NCBI RefSeq assembly: GCF_018881545.1
Contig: NZ_JACVQD010000001.1
Location: 772,039 to 836,038 of the forward strand
DNA from: Polynucleobacter alcilacus
GTDB lineage: Bacteria > Pseudomonadota > Gammaproteobacteria > Burkholderiales > Burkholderiaceae
Direction: 5' to 3'
DNA length: 64,000 bases
Shown here one piece after another: positions 24,823 through 33,018 of the stretch (its first letter is position 1; the number at the start of each line of letters is the position of its first letter). The notes below the pieces were generated by a model. That model saw only the letters and a program-made list of their open reading frames with translations, searched no databases and was not told the origin of the DNA. The position numbers and the translations under genes are program-made.

Positions 24823-26447
24823 TTAATAATTTGACGTTTGATCGCTTTATTACTCAGGCTGTTTCCATTCCACCACCAAGCATCTTGTTTCATGGACTGT
24901 GCTGCAGCAATGAAGCGTTCTTGAACGGCTAGCATGTCTGAATCGCTGTAGTTCAGACTGAAAATAAATCTTCCCGTACCAATCCAACTAAGCGCTAGTC
25001 CTTGCTCCTTTAAGTAATACTGAAACATCCAGTTGTAGCGGCTTGGCTCAGTGAAATTGATGGTCCAGATACTCGACATATTTGCGACCCTGACCGGCAA
25101 GTCTAAAGAAATCAGTTGTTCATTCAAACTATTGGCGCGCTGGTTCCAAACTTGGTCTAAATCCACATACATTTTTTTGATTTCGGGGGTTTCTAGTTGT
25201 TCTAGAAATACCTGCATTGCCCCCATCACATAGGGATGTGAGTTAAACGTCCCGCGTGCAAAACAGATGTCGGCAGGTTTTTCATCCCTAAAGCGCTTCA
25301 TTAAATCACTACGTCCGCACACTACGCCTATCGGCAAGCCACCGCCTAAGGTTTTACCGTAGGTCACCATATCGGCCCTTACGCCAAAATATTCTTGGGC
25401 ACCACCCTGAGCCAAACGGAATCCTACAAATACCTCATCAAAAATCAACACAATGCCATTCTGTGTACAGACTTCTCTGAGCTCTTTGAGCCATTTGGTA
25501 TATGCGGCACGATCATAATGCGCAGTACGTGAGCTATCCAATAGAGATGAGTCGCTGGGGGCCCCTTTATTGGGATGTATTGCTTGCAATGGATTTACTA
25601 ATACGCAGGCAATATCTTTCCGCTTGCGCAGTACCCGTAAAGTATCTTGATCCATGTCTTTTAATGTGTAGGTTTCTCTCGGTGGAAGGGGGTTACCTAT
25701 GCCGGGCTGAACATCTTCCCACCAGCCGTGATACGCCCCGTTAAACCGGACTACATGGCTTCGCTTGGTATGGTAGCGAGCTAGGCGTACTGCCTGCATC
25801 ACAGCCTCTGTACCAGACATATGGAAGGAAATTTCATCTAACCCTGAAATAACTTCTAAACGCTTCACATTGTCAGCAACGATGGGGTGATAAAACCCTA
25901 GAACAGGACCAAGCTCAGATACGCGCCTAGCACCCTCTTCAATCGATCTTTTATAAAAATCGTATCCGAGCACATTGACGCCATAGGATCCAGTTAAGTC
26001 ATAAAAAGTATTGCCATCCAAATCAGTCAATGTGACCCCTGATGAAGACTGCATAAAGCTACCTGATTTCAAGTGCTCACTGACAATTTGGCTAAATTGA
26101 AAGGGCACGCGATACCTGCCTGTAAATTGCAAATCAGAGATGTTTTGTGCTGCCTGATTTGTCAAACTCACTGATTTTGCAAATCGCTCTTGATAGATAT
26201 GCGCTAGGCGCATGAAGCCAGCTTCTCTTAAGGAGGCGATATTGTCTGGCGCCCCATCGACCTTAAAAAAGGAATCTCGATTAAAGGAATAAAAAGGAAT
26301 TAAACGGGCTACCCTCTTTGCCATGCGTGAGTGGCCAGCTAATGAAGGGTGCTTGGCCTTAGATAGTTGCAATCTGGTGTAGAGCTTTCTAACTAACCAC
26401 ACTCCCAACCCTGCACCGAATATACTGAATACGATCCAACTATCCAT
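24798..26447 (-). CDS. Membrane-anchored class III aminotransferase (glutamate-1-semialdehyde-aminomutase-like)
   Basis: The 549-residue protein has one N-terminal membrane helix (about 3-20). A linker of about 110 residues is followed by a complete fold-type I class III aminotransferase: GSYGVNVLGYDFY, SGTEAVMQAVRLARYHTKRSHVVRFNGAYHGWW, LIFDEVFVGFR and the PLP lysine in MVTYGKTLGGGLPIG (about residue 366). It is too long and divergent for HemL. The membrane anchor and its divergent Psd-like neighbour suggest a lipid or lipid-headgroup substrate. This is inference. Confidence 0.82.
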   Translation of the reverse strand: MDSWIVFSIFGAGLGVWLVRKLYTRLQLSKAKHPSLAGHSRMAKRVARLIPFYSFNRDSFFKVDGAPDNIASLREAGFMRLAHIYQERFAKSVSLTNQAAQNISDLQFTGRYRVPFQFSQIVSEHLKSGSFMQSSSGVTLTDLDGNTFYDLTGSYGVNVLGYDFYKRSIEEGARRVSELGPVLGFYHPIVADNVKRLEVISGLDEISFHMSGTEAVMQAVRLARYHTKRSHVVRFNGAYHGWWEDVQPGIGNPLPPRETYTLKDMDQDTLRVLRKRKDIACVLVNPLQAIHPNKGAPSDSSLLDSSRTAHYDRAAYTKWLKELREVCTQNGIVLIFDEVFVGFRLAQGGAQEYFGVRADMVTYGKTLGGGLPIGVVCGRSDLMKRFRDEKPADICFARGTFNSHPYVMGAMQVFLEQLETPEIKKMYVDLDQVWNQRANSLNEQLISLDLPVRVANMSSIWTINFTEPSRYNWMFQYYLKEQGLALSWIGTGRFIFSLNYSDSDMLAVQERFIAAAQSMKQDAWWWNGNSLSNKAIKRQIIKEMLFSKK

Positions 26448-26501
26448 AGATACTCCAATGATTTATTCATTACACTTTTACTTCATTTATTTGACATAAT
26501 T

Positions 26502-27392
26502 ATGTCAATGAAAAAAACGATCCAAAACATCCTATCCCAAGAGGATCTCAATTTTCTTCTAACTAACCGCATTCCTCGTAATGCGCTCACTCGCTTTATT
26601 GGCTGGTTTAGCCAAATTGAGAACCCAGTGATTGCTTTTGTCTCCATTCAGGTTTGGAAGTTCTTTTCTGCGCTGGATTTATCAGAAGCGAAAAATCAGC
26701 ACTTTAAAAGTATGCATGCGTGTTTTACACGGGAACTCAAGCCTAACGCTAGACTAATTAATCAAGGCTTAAGTTATCTTGTAAGTCCGTGTGACGCTCT
26801 AATTGGGGCGTTCGGTCAAGTCAGAAATGGAGAAGTTTTTCAAGCCAAAGGCTTTCCTTATGCCTTAGATGATCTGATACCCAACAAAATCTTAGCCAAA
26901 AGCTATGAGGGGTGTGAATACGTAACCTTGCGCCTGACCTCAAGCATGTACCACCGGTTTCATGCGCCAGCTGCCATGCGGATTAGAAAAATCACTTATA
27001 TCTCTGGCGATACTTGGAATGTAAATCCGATCGCACTCAAACGAGTTGAAAGACTGTTTTGTAAAAATGAGAGGGCTGTGATTGAATGTGAAATTGATCA
27101 CGCAGACAAAGAGATGCCGAATGCTACCCTGACTCTGGTGCCTGTAGCAGCCATTCTTGTTGCCAGCATTCGCATGCACTGTATCAATCTACTCTTCCAT
27201 CTACGGTATCAAGGCCCTAATGAAATTGAGTGCAATGTAGCCGTTCATCGTGGTGAAGAGCTAGGCTGGTTTCAACACGGCTCCACTATTATTGTTTTTG
27301 CCCCAAAAAATTATCGATTACTACCAAGCTTAAATCTTGGCGACAATATTCGGATGGGTGAGGCTTTATTTGAAAACACTGCATCAACTTAA
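26502..27392 (+). CDS. psd: Phosphatidylserine decarboxylase family protein
   Basis: The 296-residue protein has SPCDALIGAFGQV (Asp of the self-cleavage triad), SMYHRFHAPAAMRI (His) and WFQHGSTIIVFAP. Cleavage between Gly260 and Ser261 should give the pyruvoyl group. The usual Leu before Gly-Ser-Thr is His here. The membrane-associating N-terminal helix is present. Standard Psd makes phosphatidylethanolamine from phosphatidylserine; this copy may act on that or a related serine lipid. It is divergent from the aminotransferase gene across 54 nt, in a lipid-gene neighbourhood. Confidence 0.85.
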   Translation: MSMKKTIQNILSQEDLNFLLTNRIPRNALTRFIGWFSQIENPVIAFVSIQVWKFFSALDLSEAKNQHFKSMHACFTRELKPNARLINQGLSYLVSPCDALIGAFGQVRNGEVFQAKGFPYALDDLIPNKILAKSYEGCEYVTLRLTSSMYHRFHAPAAMRIRKITYISGDTWNVNPIALKRVERLFCKNERAVIECEIDHADKEMPNATLTLVPVAAILVASIRMHCINLLFHLRYQGPNEIECNVAVHRGEELGWFQHGSTIIVFAPKNYRLLPSLNLGDNIRMGEALFENTAST

Positions 27393-27393
27393 G

Positions 27394-27960
27394 CTATTTA
27401 CAGGCTAAGCTCAGAGTATCTTTGCTGCGCTCCATTCCCTCGGCCATCATTTCAAAACCTCGGCGAATATTATTTCTTAAGAAATACTCGATGATTCCAT
27501 TTGGAATCAGGGAATTAGGCTCGATGATGCTGGAATATCGCACCAGCGCGCCCTTCTCATTGGCTTGTACTCGCCACGTCCCAGAATAGGATTTGTTGTC
27601 GCCTTTAGTCTGAATAAAATTAAGTCCCTGATGTGGGAACTCCGTAAACTCCACTTCTGACCGAAACTGAATCGGGAATAATAAAATTCGCTCCTCGACC
27701 ATTCTATCTACAGTTACCTTATTACCATTCCTTTTGCGCACTTTTGACTCAACAATTCCAGGGATGGTTTTCGTATCCTCATAATCTGTCAAAAAAGTAT
27801 ATGCCTCGCACTGACTCACGGGAGCGATATAGCTGGCCTGCACCTGAAAACCTGCCCCAGATTTTGCTACAGCTACTTCTAGATCATAGGGAGTTAGCTC
27901 AGCAATCGCAAAGCTAGATTCAGAGCCTATCAAGAGGCATAAAAGGAATGCTCGTTTCAT
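27394..27960 (-). CDS. SRPBCC/START-like secreted protein
   Basis: From the ATG at 27960 the 188-residue product has a signal peptide (about 1-20). It then shows the polyketide-cyclase/START pattern: APVSQCEAYTFLTDYEDTKTIPGIVESKVRKRNG, EERILLFPIQFRSEVEF and the C-terminal amphipathic helix IIEYFLRNNIRRGFEMMAEGM. These domains bind hydrophobic ligands. It ends 1 nt from the convergent psd-like gene, so a role in lipid handling is plausible. The frame is open another 42 nt upstream. Confidence 0.75.
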   Translation of the reverse strand: MKRAFLLCLLIGSESSFAIAELTPYDLEVAVAKSGAGFQVQASYIAPVSQCEAYTFLTDYEDTKTIPGIVESKVRKRNGNKVTVDRMVEERILLFPIQFRSEVEFTEFPHQGLNFIQTKGDNKSYSGTWRVQANEKGALVRYSSIIEPNSLIPNGIIEYFLRNNIRRGFEMMAEGMERSKDTLSLACK

Positions 27961-27998
27961 AATAGAAGCTCTCAATCGTAATAATGCATCAGGAATCA

Positions 27999-28241
27999 TC
28001 AATACTCTTCTTCCACATTTAGATCAAGAAATAGGAGTGATTCCGCATCGGCTAACTCCGCACACTCTACTCCATTCATTTGATCATCGAAAGAGAGTTG
28101 CGCAAAACGTTCAGCAGCTAATAAATCATTCTTCTGATAATGATCTAAGGCTAATAACTGATTCCATGCGGCTTTTTGAAAATACTCAGCAGCTCTTCTT
28201 CTTAAATGTATCACCTTGTCATTTAAGTGTTGATCTAGCAT
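27999..28241 (-). CDS. Small helical protein, unknown function
   Basis: From the ATG at 28241, with GGAGAGACAAAG upstream, the product is 80 aa. It is hydrophilic and predicted helical (VIHLRRRAAEYFQKAAWNQL followed by LALDHYQKNDLLAAERFAQL), with a very acidic tail. The pattern resembles a single TPR-like helix pair. I do not recognise it. It precedes the START-like gene on the same strand by 38 nt. Confidence 0.55.
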   Translation of the reverse strand: MLDQHLNDKVIHLRRRAAEYFQKAAWNQLLALDHYQKNDLLAAERFAQLSFDDQMNGVECAELADAESLLFLDLNVEEEY

Positions 28242-28510
28242 CTTTGTCTCTCCATCAGTTTGGCATTGAACTTGACTGTGATGCTCCACCTTTTACATGA
28301 CGTTTATATGAATTTTATCAACCGTCTTGGTCACATTTAAGGCCGATCTATCAAGCCAAAATAGAACAATTTCACTATTTAAAATAAATTAAAATTATTT
28401 CAATTCATGATAGAGATGTCATATTCATTCATTGAAAATGAGATCTACTTATGGGAGATGAAGAGCAATTCTACTCCTTACTGGATACTCTCAGTTTGTT
28501 CTAACAGCCC

Positions 28511-28526
28511 ATAGGTAACCACCTAT
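28511..28526. repeat. Short inverted repeat upstream of the 60-residue protein gene
   Basis: ATAGGT-AACC-ACCTAT is a perfect 6-bp inverted repeat placed 20 nt before the start at 28547. It could be an operator or a small leader hairpin. The rest of the 28290-28546 gap is AT-rich with no other gene seen. Confidence 0.35.
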
Positions 28527-28546
28527 TGTCTCAATTGGGGAGAGCT

Positions 28547-28729
28547 ATGATGACCACCTTTACAAGTGAAGATCGTGAGCATGCTGAAAAGGAGCCAATA
28601 CCCTTTTACGGCTATTGCTACTTAACTGACCCGTCCGCGCATGATACAAATCCACCCTTAAATGCCATACTCAAAAAATTGAAGGTGGAATATCGAATCG
28701 ATGATAGTAGTGAGGATTTAGAGGAGTAG
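28547..28729 (+). CDS. Small acidic protein, unknown function
   Basis: TTGGGGAGAGCT lies just before ATGATG at 28547, a strong ribosome site, giving 60 residues. It contains EPIPFYGYCYLTDPSAHDT and ends with an acidic IDDSSEDLEE. No signal peptide or membrane helix. I do not recognise a family. The ribosome site and isolated position behind an inverted repeat support a real small gene. Confidence 0.5.
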   Translation: MMTTFTSEDREHAEKEPIPFYGYCYLTDPSAHDTNPPLNAILKKLKVEYRIDDSSEDLEE

Positions 28730-28812
28730 CGCTCACAAATAGGGGATCTGTGGGCGGCGTGTAGCAGTGCATAGCAAGTAAGCGCGCTTTGAATCACCCC
28801 TAGAAGTAGCTA

Positions 28813-29970
28813 TCAAATATAGCAAGGCCCATCAATCAAAGGATGATCTTTGATAAAATCTAGATTGATTTTCATTCCGATACCTATACCATCATATGGT
28901 TTTACATAACCCTCAGCATCAAGTTCATAGGCAGCTTTATCCATCATCTCGTCCCTAAAGGGATTTAATGAAGTAACGTCTCCCTCAAAATATCCTGGAT
29001 TATCTATAGCAGAAAGAAAATGGATTGTTGTTCCCATATTGATTGCGGTAGCAGAAGTGTGGGGATTAATCGTTAACTTATTGGCACTCGCCATTGCTGC
29101 AATTCTCATAGCTTCAGTAACGCCACCAGTCTTTGATAAATCAGGCTGAATGAATTGAACATCTCCATCATCCAATAGGGTTGAGAAATCATAGCGGGTA
29201 TAGTGATTCTCTCCAGCCGCAAATGGGACTCGACCTAAGCTACGAGCCATATGGTATGCCTTGCGATCCTGAGGTGGAAATGGCTCCTCTAGCCAACTCA
29301 CACCAGCTTCATCAAAGGCGGGCATTACCTTGCGGACATCTGCCAATGTGTAGTTCGTATTGGCATCCACCAATATATCGATATCACTGCCTACCGCATG
29401 ACGAACTGCCTGCACCCTTTCGATATCTTTCTCAGCGGTATCTCCCACGCGTAGCTTTAATGCTCGGTACCCAGTAGCAATATGCTCTTGTGCCTCTTTT
29501 ACCAAAGATACTGGTTCTTGCCATCCCAAGGCAATACCACCTGCGTATGCCTTAATCTTTTTGGAGGCACCACCCAACATGCGATATAAAGGTTGTTGCA
29601 TGATCTGAGAACGTATATCCCAGAGCGCGATATCAATGCCGCTCAAAGCCAATACGGCAGCTGCACCCATTCCATGGCTTGAGATTTGCATTTTGTAAAC
29701 GCGTGCCCAAATACCATTAATATCCATGGCATCGCTATTGAGAACCAACTCTCGCATAGTCGTATCAATTAACTTTGCAATTGCACCTGGAGCACGTCCA
29801 TGATGTGCCTCGCCCCAGCCAATATGGCCATCCTCTGTTTCGATGCGTACGAGTACTGAATCGCGCTTCACACATTTACCAATACCCAGTCGAACAGACT
29901 TATTCTCAGGAACGGGAAACGAAATAGGAACAGCCTCTAACTTTACGATACGCATTGGATTACTTGTCAT
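28813..29970 (-). CDS. Mandelate racemase/muconate lactonizing enzyme family protein (second enolase of the operon)
   Basis: The 385-residue enolase-superfamily enzyme has YRALKLRVGD (K-x-R on strand 2), metal ligands in DILVDANTNY, SWLEEPFPPQD and AAGENHYTR, and a general-base His in TINPHTSATAINMGTT. It probably dehydrates or epimerises an acid sugar or hydroxyacid. It is the last gene of the operon that starts at 33999. Having a second, clearly different enolase homologue in the same operon (31852-32994) suggests two successive or alternative substrates. Confidence 0.88.
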   Translation of the reverse strand: MTSNPMRIVKLEAVPISFPVPENKSVRLGIGKCVKRDSVLVRIETEDGHIGWGEAHHGRAPGAIAKLIDTTMRELVLNSDAMDINGIWARVYKMQISSHGMGAAAVLALSGIDIALWDIRSQIMQQPLYRMLGGASKKIKAYAGGIALGWQEPVSLVKEAQEHIATGYRALKLRVGDTAEKDIERVQAVRHAVGSDIDILVDANTNYTLADVRKVMPAFDEAGVSWLEEPFPPQDRKAYHMARSLGRVPFAAGENHYTRYDFSTLLDDGDVQFIQPDLSKTGGVTEAMRIAAMASANKLTINPHTSATAINMGTTIHFLSAIDNPGYFEGDVTSLNPFRDEMMDKAAYELDAEGYVKPYDGIGIGMKINLDFIKDHPLIDGPCYI

Positions 29971-29981
29971 GTTTTTCTCAA

Positions 29982-30938
29982 TTAAAGAAATACGTCTGGA
30001 TTAACAATATTTTCAGGGCGCTCGCCATTAAGAATGGCAAGAATAGTCTTTACGGACCCCTCGCTCATGCCTTTCATACTGCTAGCAGTAATGGATGCAA
30101 TATGGGGAGTAAGTAATAAATTTGGGCAATCAAAAATCTGCTCAGCTCCAGTCAGAGGTTGCTGATCATGCACATCCATCGCTGCACCAGCAATATCTCC
30201 CGCTTTTAAGGCCTTGATAATTGCTTGCGTATCTATTACTGGTCCGCGAGCAATATTTATCAGAATGGCATTTGGCTTCATCATTGAGATTGAAGCTTGG
30301 TCAACTATTCCGCGGGTCCTCTCATTCAAAGGGCAGCACACAACTATCACATCTGATTCAGAAAATAGTTCTGTTTTTGTAGCGGCACGAATTCCGCTCG
30401 GGAGTGTCTCTGGGCGTCTAGTAAGCGCGATAGTTTTCATTTGTAGGCCACTCGCCGCATTTGCTAATTTGCTACCTATAGCCCCAAACCCAATAATTCC
30501 CAAGGTAGTAGCTGCTATCTCGTTTGAGGGATCGGCCAGCGGTCGAGCTTTTGCCCATCCCTGACTTCGCAATTGTGTATCAATTAAAGCTAAGCGGCGC
30601 CGGAAGTAAAAAATGACAGCCAAGCAATACTCAACCACAGCATTCGTATTCGAACCTGGTAAGTTAGCAACAGGTATCCCTTTTTGGGTAGCGGTATCGA
30701 CTGGAATAAAATCCAATCCCACACCATGACGTACGACTGCTTTTAATTGCAGGGCATCAGCAAAAATATCTTGAGGCAACTGACAGCGAACAATCAAACC
30801 GTCACAGTCTGAAATCAGTCCTTTTAAGGTCTCAGGCTTTATATCCGGAGCAAGCACCACGTCGCACTCTCTCATCAGTGCTTGCTGGCACTCCGGATGT
30901 ATAGGATTAGTTAAAAGAACTTTAAATCTTTTACTCAA
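29982..30938 (-). CDS. D-isomer-specific 2-hydroxyacid dehydrogenase
   Basis: The 318-residue NAD-dependent dehydrogenase has the cofactor site TTLGIIGFGAIGSKLANAASGLQMKTIAL and the catalytic Arg in ILINIARGPVIDTQAI. The Glu/Asp and His positions lie in AAMDVHDQQPL and LLLTPHIASIT. It oxidises or reduces a 2-hydroxyacid, probably the product of one of the neighbouring enolase-type dehydratases. It lies 11 nt before the last enolase gene and overlaps the FAH-family gene by 8 nt. Confidence 0.9.
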   Translation of the reverse strand: MSKRFKVLLTNPIHPECQQALMRECDVVLAPDIKPETLKGLISDCDGLIVRCQLPQDIFADALQLKAVVRHGVGLDFIPVDTATQKGIPVANLPGSNTNAVVEYCLAVIFYFRRRLALIDTQLRSQGWAKARPLADPSNEIAATTLGIIGFGAIGSKLANAASGLQMKTIALTRRPETLPSGIRAATKTELFSESDVIVVCCPLNERTRGIVDQASISMMKPNAILINIARGPVIDTQAIIKALKAGDIAGAAMDVHDQQPLTGAEQIFDCPNLLLTPHIASITASSMKGMSEGSVKTILAILNGERPENIVNPDVFL

Positions 30939-31842
30939 GAAATGGTACTCCCTTTTTAATTGGGTTATTGAGCACTCCTAACCCTTTTAGCTCTACACGA
31001 ACAGTTTGCCCTGGTTCAAGCCATGCAGTTGGCTGATGCATCATTGCCAAGCCCGCTGGAGTACCTGTCGCAATAATATCCCCAGGCTCAAGTGGCATTT
31101 GCTTAGAAATATAGGAGATTAATTCTGCTATTTTAAAAAGCATTGTGCCTGTTGTGCCATCCTGCAATGGTCTGCCATCCACGTCTAGTGTAATTTGAAT
31201 GGCATATGGATCCGCGACCTCATCAGTAGTGACTAAAAAAGGGCCAAAGGGGGCAGAAGCAGGCATATTCTTACCGCGGACAAAGTTACCTTTATCTTGC
31301 TTAATCATGCCGCTGCCACTGACATCGTTATGCACTGTATAACCCACAACATAGTCCATCGCACCCTCCGGATCTATAAACAATGCGCGTTTTCCAATAA
31401 TTACCGCTAGCTCCGCTTCATAGCCTACGTTACCAACATCTGGCGGAATTAGGATGGGATCATTTGGTCCTATAACGGTACTTCCAGAACGAATAAAAAT
31501 AACTGGCTCTGCTGGGTATGGCATAGAACGCTCATCTAATGCATCTGTAAAGTTATATGCAGCGCCCACAATCTTTCCAGGATTGAGAATTGGGGAGCAA
31601 ATTGTAATGTCATTGATGCTCACTACAGCATCCTGATGATAGTTTCCACCCTCAATTTTGGATGCGATTTTCTGAGTAATGGAGAGTAAGCCTGCTTCTA
31701 TCATCTTAAGCATGCTGTGACTTTCATTTCCCATGATGTCACTAAAGCTTTGATGAGAGAGATCTAGTACACGCAAAGAGTCACTCAGTAGCACCCCTAC
31801 TCTAGGCGCCCTCCCACTTGGCATAAATGTTAAGTAACGCAT
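30931..31842 (-). CDS. Fumarylacetoacetate hydrolase family protein
   Basis: The 303-residue protein has the FAH core IVGAAYNFTDALDERSMPYPAEPVIFIRSGSTVIGPNDPI. Metal ligands are in NVGYEAELAVIIGKRA and VHNDVSGSGM, with a C-terminal GDIIATGTPAGLAMM. The family cleaves or decarboxylates 2-oxo/diketo acids such as 2,4-diketo-3-deoxy sugar acids. That fits a route of dehydration by the enolase, oxidation by the dehydrogenase and cleavage here. The order of steps is inferred. Confidence 0.88.
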   Translation of the reverse strand: MRYLTFMPSGRAPRVGVLLSDSLRVLDLSHQSFSDIMGNESHSMLKMIEAGLLSITQKIASKIEGGNYHQDAVVSINDITICSPILNPGKIVGAAYNFTDALDERSMPYPAEPVIFIRSGSTVIGPNDPILIPPDVGNVGYEAELAVIIGKRALFIDPEGAMDYVVGYTVHNDVSGSGMIKQDKGNFVRGKNMPASAPFGPFLVTTDEVADPYAIQITLDVDGRPLQDGTTGTMLFKIAELISYISKQMPLEPGDIIATGTPAGLAMMHQPTAWLEPGQTVRVELKGLGVLNNPIKKGVPFLE

Positions 31843-31851
31843 AGCTGCAAT

Positions 31852-32994
31852 CTATGCGACTCGAAATTGATCAAGGATATGACGGTTAATCTCAATACCA
31901 AGACCCGGTCCTGTTGGTACGCTTACCTTACCATTACGCTGAATAATAGGATCAACTGATAACAAATCACGGAATGGATTCTCACACTGCTCAAACTCGA
32001 ATAAGGGTGGATTCCCTTTAAAGCTAGGCGGCTGATCCGGAAGCGCTGCTAAAAAATGTAAAGTTGCAGCGACCCCAATCACCGATCCCCACGCATGCGG
32101 AACGCACTCTACACCGTGGGCGCTAGCAAGGGTAGCGATCTTACGACATTCGCTAATACCGCCGGCAGCACAAACGTCCGGCTGCACAATGTCCATCGCC
32201 TTACGCACCACAATATCTCTAAATCCCCATCGGGTAAATTCATTCTCACCACCAGCTACAGCCATATCCAGCGCACGAGTCACCTCAACATAGCCATCTA
32301 AATCCTCAGGGGAGATCGGCTCCTCAAACCATTCAATATCTAACTTCTCAAGCTCTCGGCCAATCTTGATGGCCTGGGGTACCGTAAAACAATGGTTAGC
32401 ATCAACCATCAGGCGCATATCATCCCCCACTGCCTTGCGGACTGCCTCAACTCGCCGAATATCTAACTTTAAATCGCCTAAGCCAATTTTCATTTTGATA
32501 GCAGTAAAGCCGTTTTCCTTAAATTCAATAGCCTCTTCAACCGCCTCTTCAATTAAGCGATCCATATCAATAAAATATAGGCCTGTGGCATAAGGTGTTA
32601 CTTCCTCACGATAAGAACCGCCAATCAATTTATGGATTGGCTTTCCACAAGATTTACCAATGATGTCCCATAAGGCAATATCAATTCCGCTGATAGCAGA
32701 AATTGCCATACCTTTAGTACCATAGTCCTTGATACGATTATATAAATCTTCCCAGATTACTTCTATGTCAAACGGGTCCCTACCGATAATGCGAGGGCCA
32801 AATTGAGTATCAATAAACGCTTTTGATACCGCCGAAGGCCCGTAACACTCTCCCCAGCCCACTATGCCATCACTTGTTTCAATTTCGACAATGCAAGAGC
32901 CCCTCGTTTTATAAATCCAACCCCTGGAAGAGGTAAATGGCTTTTCTACAGGAGCAGAGACGACATGGCAATTTACTTTTTTGATTTGACTCAT
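31852..32994 (-). CDS. Mandelate racemase/enolase-superfamily dehydratase (first enolase of the operon)
   Basis: The 380-residue enzyme has FTAIKMKIGLGD (K-x-K base), RLMVDANHCF, EWFEEPISPED and AGGENEFTR as metal ligands, and CVPHAWGSVIG with a catalytic His. This is the mandelate-racemase-type layout typical of acid-sugar dehydratases. It is the gene next after the Bug binding protein, so the imported ligand is probably its substrate. It differs from the 28813 enzyme in the strand-2 motif (K-x-K versus K-x-R). Confidence 0.88.
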   Translation of the reverse strand: MSQIKKVNCHVVSAPVEKPFTSSRGWIYKTRGSCIVEIETSDGIVGWGECYGPSAVSKAFIDTQFGPRIIGRDPFDIEVIWEDLYNRIKDYGTKGMAISAISGIDIALWDIIGKSCGKPIHKLIGGSYREEVTPYATGLYFIDMDRLIEEAVEEAIEFKENGFTAIKMKIGLGDLKLDIRRVEAVRKAVGDDMRLMVDANHCFTVPQAIKIGRELEKLDIEWFEEPISPEDLDGYVEVTRALDMAVAGGENEFTRWGFRDIVVRKAMDIVQPDVCAAGGISECRKIATLASAHGVECVPHAWGSVIGVAATLHFLAALPDQPPSFKGNPPLFEFEQCENPFRDLLSVDPIIQRNGKVSVPTGPGLGIEINRHILDQFRVA

Positions 32995-33018
32995 TACTAT
33001 TCTTTCAACACAGATTAT

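Noticed and set aside
24798-26447. Calling the class III aminotransferase HemL (glutamate-1-semialdehyde aminomutase) as part of tetrapyrrole synthesis
   Set aside because: It is far longer than HemL, has a membrane anchor and lies outside the photosynthesis cluster among lipid genes.
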